Notes: generated by a model from the letters alone, not told the origin. A stretch of DNA of 64,000 nucleotides from Pontiella desulfatans (GCF_900890425.1 NZ_CAAHFG010000003.1:372001-436000), one strand, 5' to 3'; positions 26,250-35,435 are shown, counted from the stretch's first letter. Program-made: numbers and translations.

Positions 26250-27226
26250 TGGACGAAACGAATTCGATGGCGGCGGAGGTGGAACGCTTCGCCGAACGGT
26301 TTCAAAAGATGCGCGAGGAAGTCGGCCGCTTTATCGTCGGCCAGGAACAGATTGTCGAGCAGGTGCTCACCTCGGTCATTGCGGGTGGCCATGTGCTGCT
26401 CGAAGGGGTTCCCGGGCTCGGCAAGACCGCGCTTGTGCATACGCTCTCGCAGGTGATGGATCTCAAGTTCAAGCGCATCCAGTTTACGCCCGATCTGCTG
26501 CCCGCCGACATCCTCGGCACCAACATCATGGTCGACAAGGACGGCTCCAAGGTCTTCGAATTCCAGAAGGGCCCCATCTTTACCAACATTTTGCTGGCCG
26601 ACGAAATCAACCGCGCCACGCCCAAGACGCAGTCGGCCCTACTCGAAACCATGCAGGAAAAAACCGTCACCGTCGGCGGCATCTGCCATCAGCTCTCCAG
26701 GCCCTACTTCGTGCTCGCCACCCAAAATCCGATCGAGATGGACGGTACCTATCCGTTGCCCGAGGCGCAGCTCGACCGCTTCTTCTTCAAGCTCTCCGTC
26801 GAACTGCCCAACCACGAGGAGATGGGGCTCATCCTCGATCGCACCACCGGGATCGACCGCCCCGAAATCAACAAGGTGATCTCCGGCGAAGAGCTGATTG
26901 AGATGGCCAGGACCGCCGCGCAGGTGCCCGTCGCCCAGGAGGTGCGCGACTATCTCGTCCGCATGGTGCTCGCAACCCATCCCGACAACGAAAACGCGCC
27001 GCACGATGTCGCCCGTTTCGTACGCTACGGCGCCTCGCCGCGCGCCGCGCAGACGCTCATCTCCGCCGCGCGCATCCGCGCCCTCGTCCAGGGTCGCTAC
27101 CACGTCGCCAAGGACGACATCAACGCCGTCGCCGTTCCCGCCCTCTGCCACCGCGTCCTCCTCAATTTCGAAGGCGAGGCCGAAGGCATCGACACCGCCG
27201 ACATTATTCGGAGCCTTGCGGACTGA
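26249..27226 (+). CDS. MoxR-family AAA+ ATPase
   Basis: 325 residues. Walker A GVPGLGKT is at residues 53-60; Walker B is ILLADEINRATPKTQSALLE, with sensor I ATQNPIEMDGTYPLPEAQLDRF and the winged C-terminal lid GASPRAAQTL. MoxR ATPases act as chaperones for VWA-domain proteins and metal-cofactor enzymes. The ATG overlaps the previous stop (TAATG). A DUF58 gene and two VWA genes follow, which is the standard MoxR-DUF58-Bat arrangement, here interrupted by one extra gene. Confidence 0.95.
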   Translation: MDETNSMAAEVERFAERFQKMREEVGRFIVGQEQIVEQVLTSVIAGGHVLLEGVPGLGKTALVHTLSQVMDLKFKRIQFTPDLLPADILGTNIMVDKDGSKVFEFQKGPIFTNILLADEINRATPKTQSALLETMQEKTVTVGGICHQLSRPYFVLATQNPIEMDGTYPLPEAQLDRFFFKLSVELPNHEEMGLILDRTTGIDRPEINKVISGEELIEMARTAAQVPVAQEVRDYLVRMVLATHPDNENAPHDVARFVRYGASPRAAQTLISAARIRALVQGRYHVAKDDINAVAVPALCHRVLLNFEGEAEGIDTADIIRSLAD

Positions 27227-27231
27227 GTGGA

Positions 27232-28401
27232 TTGGTAGTGAATATCTGTAAGCCCATAGGCATCATTACATTTTCGTTAGCTTCGCTTTCATTGTTGGCT
27301 TGGCCGATCTTGGGATATTTGTCGATCTTCCTTTTTGACGCTCCCCTGGCGGATGATCTCGATGGGCATCTCAGATATTTATCTGTTCTGTTGGTGCTAA
27401 GTTATCCTGTTGGTTATGTGGTAGCTCTCCCTTGGTTTATCACCAAATGGAGGCGTGGACAGTTGAAACTCCGGCATTCGCTGTCGGGGCTGATCCCGCT
27501 GGTTCATCTGGTGGTAGCTTTCTGGGTGTCTGGTTTAATCATGAAATATCAGCACGAGCGGCAGAATCCTAACATTGCGCTGTCAGAACGCGTCATCATC
27601 GAGGATCGAGGCCGGGATAGATACGTTGCGAGTAATACAGGGGATATTTTAGTAGATAGGCATATCTGCGCTTACCATATGCTCGCTGATAAAAGCATGT
27701 TGATTGTTGCCCAAAATGAAGTCAGGGAGGAATTAATTGGCGGAACTGTTTTTGAGGTGAATTCAGCTGATGATCGAATCACCTATTTCGCAGTAAATAT
27801 AGTTGATGGTTCGGTATCTGGCGGATATTCAATCAATGAAATTAAAGAAACTTTTAGGTTGCCGGATGAGCTTGAACTTTTTGAGCCAGAAGCACGGAGA
27901 GACGAGTTCATAAAGAACAATCCTGATATCCACGGAATTCATGATCGTAAGAGAATGGAGAATCGTTCTGGAGGAGCGGAGCCTACAGTAAAAAAGTCTG
28001 AAGAGCAGTCGATGGGAGCGGGTATGGAAGCCAAGAGAGTGCAACCCATCGCATTGCGCTTTGCGACAAGATCCCCGCCGGGCGGTGCGCTGAAGGCGCA
28101 ACACAATTTAGCCTTGGGCAACGCCCAAGGGATCGCGGCGGAAAAGAAAATTTGTCCTGAAGGGACAACACATACAGCGGAAGTTGTGTTGCCCGTTGCC
28201 ACTCCTTCCAGTCGTTGCTTTCGTTCCTCAAGCCTCGCTTCGCGTCAGGGCAAGTCCGGTGGTTGCTCTCAAGATCATAGGACTACGTCCCATGCTAAAT
28301 TGTCTAGTGCCGTTGGCACATTTTTCCATCAAACCTCCCTTGGCGCCTTCGCGTCTTTGCGGTCATTCAAACCATTGCGTTTAGGAGACCGTGCGTGCTA
28401 A
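27232..28401 (+). CDS. Membrane protein inserted after moxR, with repeat-encoded C-terminus
   Basis: Up to 389 residues; the start is uncertain (TTG at 27232 or GTG at 27238, no clear ribosome-binding site). The first 110 residues hold three membrane spans (IITFSLASLSLLAWPILGYL, YLSVLLVLSYPVGYVVALP, LSGLIPLVHLVVAFWVSGL). A soluble part follows to about residue 240 (SERVIIEDRGRDRYV, then FAVNIVDGSVSGGYSINEI). From about residue 285 the frame reads palindromic repeats and has no protein character; it ends inside the next gene's start. The base composition is visibly more AT-rich than its neighbours. No family recognised; the real protein may end near residue 250. Confidence 0.55.
   Translation: MVVNICKPIGIITFSLASLSLLAWPILGYLSIFLFDAPLADDLDGHLRYLSVLLVLSYPVGYVVALPWFITKWRRGQLKLRHSLSGLIPLVHLVVAFWVSGLIMKYQHERQNPNIALSERVIIEDRGRDRYVASNTGDILVDRHICAYHMLADKSMLIVAQNEVREELIGGTVFEVNSADDRITYFAVNIVDGSVSGGYSINEIKETFRLPDELELFEPEARRDEFIKNNPDIHGIHDRKRMENRSGGAEPTVKKSEEQSMGAGMEAKRVQPIALRFATRSPPGGALKAQHNLALGNAQGIAAEKKICPEGTTHTAEVVLPVATPSSRCFRSSSLASRQGKSGGCSQDHRTTSHAKLSSAVGTFFHQTSLGAFASLRSFKPLRLGDRAC
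28087..28320. repeat. Long compound palindromic element, CCTGAAGGGGCAACACA family
   Basis: GCGCTGAAGGCGCAACACAA, TTAGCCTTGGGCAACGCCCA and CTGAAGGGACAACACA reproduce the words of 12340-12560. Matching arms appear later as GTTGTGTTGCCC and GGACTACGTCCCATGCTAAA. It lies in the reading frame of the upstream gene's tail. Confidence 0.75.
28321..28370. repeat. Half palindrome, CCGCAAAGACGC family
   Basis: The stretch TTGGCGCCTTCGCGTCTTTG, CGGTCA is the reverse complement of the TGACCGCAAAGACGC...GCCAAGG words at 33746 and 33974. It directly precedes the DUF58 ribosome-binding site. Confidence 0.65.
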
Positions 28402-29258
28402 CCGATCCCGAATTTTTAAAACGGCTTGAGACCCTGTTCCTGCTGACCCGCAAGGTGCTCGGCGGCTCGATGCGGGCCGACCGCCGCTCTACGCGCAAGG
28501 GCAGCGGGATCAACTTTGCCGACTATGCCGAATACCACTATGGCGACGACTACCGCCATGTGGACTGGAATATCTATGGTCGGCTCGAAGCGCTGGTGGT
28601 CAAGCTCTACGAACTCGAGGAGGACGTCTGCGTCCACTTCCTGCTCGACTGCAGTCCGTCGATGGATTCGAAATCGATCTTTGCCAAGCAGGTGACGGCG
28701 GCGCTGGCCTACATTGCGCTGTCGTGCCACGACCGGGTCTGCATCCATTCGGTGTCGGATCAGCTCGGCACGCTACTGCGTCCGGCGCATGGGCGCGGCA
28801 AGGTGTTCCCGATGCTGCGCGCGCTCGAAGATGCGCCGTTGGTTGGAACCACGACCGATCTATCCATTTGTGCGCGTGCCTTTCAGCAACGGGTCAAACG
28901 TCCCGGCGTCTGCGTGCTCGTTTCCGATTTCCTCGTGCCGGATGGTTATGCCGAGGCGATCAAGCTGTTGCAGTGGGGGCGGCACGATGTCTTCTGCATC
29001 CAGACGCTCGACCCCGCCGAAATGAAGTGCGACATGAAGGGCGACGTCGACCTCGAATGTTGCGAAAGTCACGAGCGCCGTAAGGTAACGATCACCGCCA
29101 CCGAGGCCGCGCGCTATGAACAGGCGATCCGCGACTGGAATGCCGACCTCAAGCAGGAGTGCGCCCGCCGTGGTGTTGGCTTCGTGCAGGCCTTTTCCGA
29201 TGTTCCGTTCGACCGCGTTGTCGAAGTCATTCTTAGAAAAGGCGGGTTGGTCGCGTGA
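28395..29258 (+). CDS. DUF58 domain protein
   Basis: 287 residues; GTG start with AGGAG seven bases upstream. The DUF58 core GDDYRHVDWNIYGR follows RADRRSTRKGSGINFADYAEY. A degenerate VWA-like region continues (VHFLLDCSPSMDSKS, then GVCVLVSDFLVPDGYAEAIKLL). DUF58 proteins always accompany MoxR ATPases and are thought to be their substrates or partners. The start overlaps the tail of the preceding frame and the stop overlaps the next start by four bases. Confidence 0.92.
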   Translation: MLTDPEFLKRLETLFLLTRKVLGGSMRADRRSTRKGSGINFADYAEYHYGDDYRHVDWNIYGRLEALVVKLYELEEDVCVHFLLDCSPSMDSKSIFAKQVTAALAYIALSCHDRVCIHSVSDQLGTLLRPAHGRGKVFPMLRALEDAPLVGTTTDLSICARAFQQRVKRPGVCVLVSDFLVPDGYAEAIKLLQWGRHDVFCIQTLDPAEMKCDMKGDVDLECCESHERRKVTITATEAARYEQAIRDWNADLKQECARRGVGFVQAFSDVPFDRVVEVILRKGGLVA

Positions 29259-31060
29259 GTTTTCTGTTGCCGCAATTTTTATGGGGCCTGCTCGGCCTGA
29301 TTCCGCTGGCGGTGGTCTACCTCATCAAGGTGCACCCCGTCCGTAAGAAGACCAGCGCATGGTTCCTGTGGCAAGGCATCTTCCAGGAACACCGCGCTGC
29401 CTCATTCCTGCAAAAGCTGCGCGACTGGCTGAGCCTGTTGCTGATGGCGCTGGCGTTCATCTTCATGGTGCTGTCGCTCGCGCAACCCGTCCTGCGCGAC
29501 GGTGCATCGGCCAGCCGCTTGGTGCTGATTGTTGACAACAGCCTGAGCATGCAGGCCGACGGGCGGCTCGACGCCGCCCAACGCGCCGCCCGCGAATGGG
29601 TGCGCTCGCTCCCGGCTGGCGGACGCGCCGCTATCTTTACGCTCTCCGGCGAACTCATTTCCGAAACGGGCTTCACCGCCAGCCGCCGCGAGCTGATGCA
29701 CGGACTCGACCGCGTCGCTGCCAACGATGTTACCTTCAATCCTTCCGCGCTCAGCCACTTTGGCCGCGACGGAGCGATGGCGGAGCAGCAACGCATTTTA
29801 CTCTTTTCCGATGGCTGTTTTGCGGGCGAGCTGCCGGAGAGCATCGAGCTGGTCAAGGTGGGCGAACCGAAGGACAACGTCGGCCTCTCGGCCTTTGACG
29901 TCCGCCGTATTCCCGGCGAAAGCAATCCGCTCGGCGTCTTCTTCCGCGTCTTTTCCGGTGCGGCCGATTCGGTCGAGGTCGATGCGGTGCTGGCGCACGG
30001 TAACGCCGACAACATTCAGCGGGTCATTCCGCTGACGCTCCAACCGGGACTCAACGATCCGGTAACTCTCACGTTGATCGACGGCGCGCCCGGCAAATGG
30101 TTCCTCGAACTGGAAATCGACGATGCGCTGTCGGCCGACAACCATGCCTTTGCATTCGTGCCGGAACCCGACCCCGTCCGCGTCGCGGTGCGCGCGCCCG
30201 AAACCCACATCTTTTGGCAACTCTGCGTCGAGTCGTTCGGCGAAGGTTTGAACGGCCTGCTGATGAGCAACGACGATCCGCACCTCGAACTCTATCGCGG
30301 CCAGGTCGCCGCAGGCTCGGCGGAGCGCCTGGCGGTCTTTGCGCCGGAGGGCGAGTCGCCGTTTTGGAAGGGCGTCTCCGGCGAAACGGAAGAGGCCGCC
30401 ATCCGCGTCGTGTTGCCAACGCATCCGCTGATGCGCTTCGCCAACCTCGACGGACTGGTCGTCAATGGCGTTCGCCAGATCGAACCGCCGGAGCAAGCCG
30501 TCGTCCTCGCCGAAACCGATTCCGGTATCCCGCTCATCTATAAAACTACAAAAACTTTCACCACAGAGGACACAGAGGCACAGAGGAATGATTCTGGAGG
30601 AACGGCCTCTGTGAACTCTGTGCCCTCTAGCGAAGCGGGTGGTGAAAAACTCCCGTCGAGCAGGACGGCATATGTGTTGAACTTCGATCCGGCGCTGAAT
30701 CACTTTTTCCTGCATCCGCAGTTTCCGGTGTTGGTCTGGTCGCTGGCATCGGAGCTGATGGAACTCGAAGGTGAACCCCCGGCTTCGTACCGCGCGGGCG
30801 GGGCCATTTTCACGCACACCGATGGCCGCGTCGGGCCGCTGACCGAATTCGGTTTCCACGAAATCGTTTCGGGCGCCGCCACGCAGACGGTGGCGTGCAG
30901 CACCGCGCCCGAGACGGAGATTGGTTTGGATAATTCAGCCCTGACAGTCGGCGATCATGTGCGTTCGACCGGATTCCCGCTTTCGGAATGGTTCCTCGCT
31001 GCCGCGCTACTATTGTTGACGCTCGAGTTTGTGCTCTATCACCGGAGGAAGGTCGGATGA
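29255..31060 (+). CDS. BatA-like VWA membrane protein with in-frame repeat insertion
   Basis: 601 residues. N-terminal Bat-type double span (FLWGLLGLIPLAVVYLIKV and LSLLLMALAFIFMVLSLAQ), then a VWA domain with the MIDAS motif DNSLSM near residue 94 and FSDGCF. A long periplasmic beta-rich part follows, and a C-terminal span (EWFLAAALLLLTLEFVLYH). Residues about 434-465 (FTTEDTEAQRNDSGG and onward) are encoded by a palindromic repeat that keeps the frame open. Probably part of a cell-envelope complex controlled by MoxR. Confidence 0.85.
   Translation: MSFLLPQFLWGLLGLIPLAVVYLIKVHPVRKKTSAWFLWQGIFQEHRAASFLQKLRDWLSLLLMALAFIFMVLSLAQPVLRDGASASRLVLIVDNSLSMQADGRLDAAQRAAREWVRSLPAGGRAAIFTLSGELISETGFTASRRELMHGLDRVAANDVTFNPSALSHFGRDGAMAEQQRILLFSDGCFAGELPESIELVKVGEPKDNVGLSAFDVRRIPGESNPLGVFFRVFSGAADSVEVDAVLAHGNADNIQRVIPLTLQPGLNDPVTLTLIDGAPGKWFLELEIDDALSADNHAFAFVPEPDPVRVAVRAPETHIFWQLCVESFGEGLNGLLMSNDDPHLELYRGQVAAGSAERLAVFAPEGESPFWKGVSGETEEAAIRVVLPTHPLMRFANLDGLVVNGVRQIEPPEQAVVLAETDSGIPLIYKTTKTFTTEDTEAQRNDSGGTASVNSVPSSEAGGEKLPSSRTAYVLNFDPALNHFFLHPQFPVLVWSLASELMELEGEPPASYRAGGAIFTHTDGRVGPLTEFGFHEIVSGAATQTVACSTAPETEIGLDNSALTVGDHVRSTGFPLSEWFLAAALLLLTLEFVLYHRRKVG
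30555..30648. repeat. Palindromic element, ACAGAGG family, inside a coding region
   Basis: TTTCACCACAGAGGACACAG, AGGCACAGAGG on the left and CCTCTGTGAACTCTGTGCCC, TCT...GGTGGTGAAAA on the right pair along most of their length. It lies wholly within the VWA gene reading frame. Confidence 0.85.
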
Positions 31061-31077
31061 TGCAACTTGGCGGCAGA

Positions 31078-31176
31078 GAAGGTAGGCAAAATGATTTAAT
31101 GCAAAATGAGGATCAATCAACACATTGGGTCGAAGCCAACATTTTGCATGAAATGATTTTGCTCCAATATTTTTGC
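31078..31176. repeat. Palindromic element GCAAAATGATTT...AAATGATTTTGC
   Basis: GGCAAAATGATTTAATGCAA, AATG on the left and CATTTTGCATGAAATGATTT, TGC on the right pair with few mismatches, between the two VWA genes. A 46-codon frame from 31057 overlaps it and is not supported as a gene. Confidence 0.8.
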
Positions 31177-31222
31177 TCGAGGAGTGATGGGGAATGACAA
31201 GTAGTGAGATTATGAGGAACCA

Positions 31223-33733
31223 ATGGAACTAATCTCTCTCCAGCCTCTTTGGTGGTTGCTGCTGCTCGTGGTGTTGGGCGTCGCGTATCGCTTTAGTTTG
31301 TCGGATCGTCCGGCGCGGTTCCGCCGTTTAGCGGTGGGCTTCCGCGCGGCGGCGATTGTGCTGGTGGTGCTGGCGCTCTGCCGTCCGTATCTGCACCGCC
31401 CATCGCGCGCCGTGCATGTGGTGCATCTGGTCGATGTCTCGGAGTCGGTCGATCTCGACGCGGGCATCGGCGCGCTCGAGCGCGTGATGGAGCTCGACGA
31501 AAAACTAAAGTCGTCCGATTCGTCGGAAACGGTGCTCTTTGGCGACGCCGTCCGCCCGATGGAACCGGAGGCCGCCAAGCTCATGCTGGAAAAGTGGCGC
31601 GACACGGTGGCGGACGACGTCTTCCGCCGCAACACGCGCATGGCCGAGGCGCTTCGCGCCGCCCGGCTCGGGTTCCCGTCAGGCAAGCTGCGCCGTCTGG
31701 TACTCTATTCCGACGGCATCCCGACGTCCGGCACGGTGGCCAACGAACTGCGCCGCATGGAAAAGGAAGGTATCGAACTTTCGTTCGAACGGCTCCAGCG
31801 CGTGCAGCATCCGGAGGCATCGGTGGTCGAGGTCGAGCCATCATCACCCGTGGTCTATGCGGGGGAGTCGCTGCGTATCAAGACGCGCGTCTCGGCCAAC
31901 CAGCCGATGAAGGCGCGGCTGCGGTTGATCAACCGCGGCGTCGTTTGCGGCGAACAGGCGGTTGATCTGGAGGAGGGCGAAAACCGCTTCGCGTTCGATA
32001 ACATTGTCATCAAGGCGGAGGATCAACCGCTCTGGCAGGTGGAACTGATTCCGGAGGAGGATCGTTTCCCGGCCAACAATATTGCGGGGTGCCGCATTGA
32101 AGTGGCCGGGCAGGTACGCGTGCTGGTGCTGCATAAGACGCCGCGCAAGATGCGTCACTTTAAGCGGGCGGTCGAAAGCCAGGGCTTCAGCGTCGAGGTG
32201 CGTACGCCGCTCGGCCTGCCGTCGTCGCTCGACAACCTGCTGGAGTTCGATGCCGTCGTGCTGGCCGATATTCCCGCCACCGACATTCCCGACCGCTCGA
32301 TGCAAAACCTACGGCGCTATGTGAACGACTTTGGCGGCGGCCTGCTGATGCTCGGCTCGGAAAACAGTTTTGGTTTGGGCGGCTACTATAAAACGCCCGT
32401 CGAAGAGGTGCTGCCGATCACCTCGCGCTTCGAGAAGGAAAAGGAGACGCCGTCGATGGCGATGGTGCTGGTGATCGATAAGTCGGGCAGCATGCAGGGC
32501 GCGCCGATCGAGCTGGCGCGCCGCGCCGCCAAGGCGACCGTCGAGCTGCTCAGCCCGCGCGACAAGATTGCCGTGATCGGTTTCGACTCGCAGCCGTTCA
32601 TTGCCTGCGACATGACGTCGGCCGCCGACATTGGCCGCATCCAGGATTCGATCGATTCGATCCATGCCAGCGGCGGCACCAGCATGTATCCGGCAATGGC
32701 CGAGGGCGACCGCATGCTGCGCTCGGCGGGCACGCGCATCCGTCATATGATATTGCTGACCGACGGCCAAAGCACCGGGGGCGACTTCGAGGGCATTGCC
32801 GAAGACATGGCGGTGTCGGGCATCACCGTTTCGTCGGTCGCGCTCGGCGGCGGCGCAGCGCGCGAGCTGCTCCAACGCATTGCGCGCATCGGCCGCGGGC
32901 GCTACTACGAAACGATGGACGCCTCCAGCGTGCCGCAGATTTTTACGAAGGAGACGATGGAGGTGTCGCGCTCCGCCATCAAGGAGGAGCCGTTTGTTCC
33001 CGTTTCGGTCGATACGATGGGCTTCCTCGATGGCATCGATTTTGACGAAGCGCCGTTCCTGCTGGGTTATGTGATGACGCGGCTGAAGTCGGCCGCGCGG
33101 CTGCACCTCGTGACCGAAAGCGGCGAGCCGCTGCTGGCCTCGAACCAAGCCGGGCTCGGCACGGGCATGGCCTTCACGTCCGACGCCACCGAGCTGTGGG
33201 CGGGCGAGTGGGTCGAGTGGGACGGCTTCGGCCCGTTCTGGGCGCAGGTGCTGCGCCGCTGTGTTCGGAAAGATCGAGGGCAGGGCATCGCCGTGCAGAC
33301 GGTCGAGGAACCCGGCGGCATCCGCCTGCTGATCGACCGCCGCGATGCCGCGCTCAAACCGCTCAGCGGAATTGGCTGGGACGGCACGGGTGCGTTCGAA
33401 ATGGGCGGAACCTCTTCGGTCGAAATCCGCGAGACGGGCTTCGGGCGCTACGAGGCGTTCCTGCCGATGAGCGAAAAGCGCAACTGCTCGCTGCATCTGG
33501 TCGACAAGGATTCCGGCGCGGCCCGCACCGTCGGCTGGCGCCGCGACTATCCCGATGAATACCGCCTGTCGAGCGACGTGCCCGAAAGCCTCGCCAACAT
33601 TCCGGCCTTTGATTCGGAAACCATTCTCGACCGCGACGGCGTGGCCTTCACCTACCGCCCGGCCTACCCGCTCTTCATCTTCCTCGCCATGGGCGCCTCC
33701 ATCCTCGGCATCCTCTTCCGCCGGGTGGGGTAG
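31223..33733 (+). CDS. VWA-domain membrane protein with GATase1-like segment
   Basis: 836 residues. Two N-terminal spans (LWWLLLLVVLGVAYRF and AVGFRAAAIVLVVLALC), then a first, MIDAS-like region (HLVDVSESVDLD) with LVLYSDGIPTSG. A GATase1-like domain sits near residues 290-390 (VRVLVLHK, FDAVVLADIPATDIP, FGGGLLMLGSENSFGLGGY). A full VWA domain follows with MIDAS VIDKSGSMQ near 418, GGTSMYPA and LLTDGQSTGGD. It ends with a C-terminal span (PLFIFLAMGASILGILF). This tandem arrangement is known from MoxR-operon Bat-like proteins. It is the last gene before the terminator at 33901. Confidence 0.85.
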   Translation: MELISLQPLWWLLLLVVLGVAYRFSLSDRPARFRRLAVGFRAAAIVLVVLALCRPYLHRPSRAVHVVHLVDVSESVDLDAGIGALERVMELDEKLKSSDSSETVLFGDAVRPMEPEAAKLMLEKWRDTVADDVFRRNTRMAEALRAARLGFPSGKLRRLVLYSDGIPTSGTVANELRRMEKEGIELSFERLQRVQHPEASVVEVEPSSPVVYAGESLRIKTRVSANQPMKARLRLINRGVVCGEQAVDLEEGENRFAFDNIVIKAEDQPLWQVELIPEEDRFPANNIAGCRIEVAGQVRVLVLHKTPRKMRHFKRAVESQGFSVEVRTPLGLPSSLDNLLEFDAVVLADIPATDIPDRSMQNLRRYVNDFGGGLLMLGSENSFGLGGYYKTPVEEVLPITSRFEKEKETPSMAMVLVIDKSGSMQGAPIELARRAAKATVELLSPRDKIAVIGFDSQPFIACDMTSAADIGRIQDSIDSIHASGGTSMYPAMAEGDRMLRSAGTRIRHMILLTDGQSTGGDFEGIAEDMAVSGITVSSVALGGGAARELLQRIARIGRGRYYETMDASSVPQIFTKETMEVSRSAIKEEPFVPVSVDTMGFLDGIDFDEAPFLLGYVMTRLKSAARLHLVTESGEPLLASNQAGLGTGMAFTSDATELWAGEWVEWDGFGPFWAQVLRRCVRKDRGQGIAVQTVEEPGGIRLLIDRRDAALKPLSGIGWDGTGAFEMGGTSSVEIRETGFGRYEAFLPMSEKRNCSLHLVDKDSGAARTVGWRRDYPDEYRLSSDVPESLANIPAFDSETILDRDGVAFTYRPAYPLFIFLAMGASILGILFRRVG

Positions 33734-33739
33734 TCTCAT

Positions 33740-34081
33740 TTTATGACCGCAAAGACGCCAAGGCACGAAGGGAAGGCGGGAAAGTAGGGCCTGCGCTACG
33801 CGCTGGCTCCCGGAGGATCGGCCTGGCGGGACGCGAAGCCAGCGCATAGCGCAGGCTTTACTGTTCGAGGTGCTCGAGGATGCGTTTGTAGAGGGTGATT
33901 TTATCACACCTTAGAAGGTGTGATAATTTTTAGAAGGCTCAGGGAGTGGGGCAGGCCGAGTTGCGGTGTGTTTTGACCGCAAAGACGCCAAGAAGAGGGG
34001 AAGTAGAGCCTGCGCTATGCGCTGGCTACCGGAGAATCGGCCCGGCGGACGCGAAGCCAGCGCGTAGCACAGGCTTTACTG
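33740..34081. repeat. Duplicated composite palindromic element
   Basis: Two copies in direct order. Each starts with TGACCGCAAAGACGCCAAG (33746, 33974), followed by an inverted pair AGCCTGCGCTATGCGCTGGC ... GCCAGCGCATAGCGCAGGCT (33784-33861 and 34002-34080). The copies differ by scattered substitutions, so they are old or selected. They flank the terminator at 33901; together they fill the 436-base gap before lysA, which has no gene. Confidence 0.8.
33901..33931 (+). terminator. Rho-independent terminator after the VWA operon
   Basis: Stem TTATCACACCTT / AAGGTGTGATAA with a very short loop, followed by five T. It sits about 170 bases past the last VWA gene, between two repeat copies. Confidence 0.75.
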
Positions 34082-34169
34082 CTTGCGGCGGTGGAAACGG
34101 TTGTTCCCAAGGCTTGGAAACAGGGGGCTTTCGTGTATAGTCCCGCGCAATATTTTCAGGAGAATGACC

Positions 34170-35435
34170 ATGGCAGAAAAAAACATCCCGATGAGCAAGG
34201 AGCAGCTGGAGGCGCTGACGGAGCGCTTTCCGACGCCGTTCCATATCTATGACGAACAGGGCATCCGCGAGAATGCGCGGCGGCTGAAGGCGGCGTTTGC
34301 GTGGAATCCGGGTTTTAAGGAATATTTTGCGGTGAAAGCCGCACCGAACCCGTATCTGATGAAAATCCTGAAGGCGGAGGGCTTTGGCTCGGACTGCTCG
34401 TCCTATCCTGAGCTGTTGCTATCGGAGCGCGTCGGCGTGGTTGGCGAGGAGATTATTTTTACGTCGAACGACACCCCGGCCTACGAATACCAAAAGGCGG
34501 CCGAGCTGGGCGCGATCATCAATCTCGACGACATTACGCACATTGACTATCTGGAAGAGAACGTGGGGCTTCCGGAGCTGGTCTGCTGCCGCTACAACCC
34601 GGGGCCACTGAAGGGCGGCAACGCGATTATCGGCCATCCGGAAGAGGCGAAATATGGCTTTACCCGCGAGCAGCTGTTCGAGGGCTACCGCATGCTGCGC
34701 GACAAGGGCGTGAAGCGTTTTGGCCTGCATACGATGGTGGCGTCGAACGAACTCGACCGCAACTATTTTGTCGAGACCGCGCATTTGCTGTTTGAGCTGG
34801 TGGCCGAGTTGTCCGCGGAGTTGGACATTGCATTCGAGTTTGTCAACCTGGGCGGCGGTATTGGGATTCCCTACCGGCCGGAAGAGGAGGCGATCGATCT
34901 CGCGGCGCTGGGGCAGGAAGTGAAGGCGCTCTATGACGAGCTGATTGTCGGCAAGGGACTGAAGCCGCTGGATATCCGCATGGAGTGCGGACGGATGGTG
35001 ACGGGGCCGTATGGCTATCTGGTCAGCCGCGTGCTGCACAAGAAAAACACCTACAAGCAGTTTGTCGGACTTGATGCCTGCATGGTGAACCTGATGCGTC
35101 CGGCCATGTATGGCGCCTACCACCACATTTCGGTGGTCGGCAAGGAAGACGCGCCGTGCGACTTTGTCTGCGACGTGACCGGCTCGCTCTGCGAAAACAA
35201 CGATAAGTTTTCGATCGACCGCGCCATCCCGCAGGTGGAGATTGGCGACCTGGTGGTCATCCACGATGCCGGGGCGCATGGCCATTCGATGGGCTTCAAC
35301 TACAACGCCAAGCTGCGTTCGGCGGAGCTTTTGCTCCGCGAGCATGGCGAGGTGGTTCAGATTCGGCGTGCTGAAACGGTTGAGGATCATTTCGCTACAC
35401 TTGACTTGGAGGGGCTTGGCGCCTTTGATGTATAA
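34170..35435 (+). CDS. lysA: Diaminopimelate decarboxylase
   Basis: 421 residues; the start at 34170 lies seven bases past AGGAG (the ATG at 34164 is too near). Fold-type III PLP enzyme: the PLP lysine in EYFAVKAAPNP, FGSDCSSYPELLLS, the Gly-rich NLGGGIGIPY phosphate loop, ECGRMVTGPYG, the substrate region VNLMRPAMYGAYHH, TGSLCENNDKF and the late HGHSMGFNYNAKLR. It makes lysine from meso-diaminopimelate. It heads the lysA-dapA-dapB run, joined to dapA through a hairpin spacer. Confidence 0.93.
   Translation: MAEKNIPMSKEQLEALTERFPTPFHIYDEQGIRENARRLKAAFAWNPGFKEYFAVKAAPNPYLMKILKAEGFGSDCSSYPELLLSERVGVVGEEIIFTSNDTPAYEYQKAAELGAIINLDDITHIDYLEENVGLPELVCCRYNPGPLKGGNAIIGHPEEAKYGFTREQLFEGYRMLRDKGVKRFGLHTMVASNELDRNYFVETAHLLFELVAELSAELDIAFEFVNLGGGIGIPYRPEEEAIDLAALGQEVKALYDELIVGKGLKPLDIRMECGRMVTGPYGYLVSRVLHKKNTYKQFVGLDACMVNLMRPAMYGAYHHISVVGKEDAPCDFVCDVTGSLCENNDKFSIDRAIPQVEIGDLVVIHDAGAHGHSMGFNYNAKLRSAELLLREHGEVVQIRRAETVEDHFATLDLEGLGAFDV

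Noticed and set aside
31057-31197. A 46-codon frame overlapping the VWA gene stop
   Set aside because: It is made almost entirely of the GCAAAATG palindrome and has no protein character.
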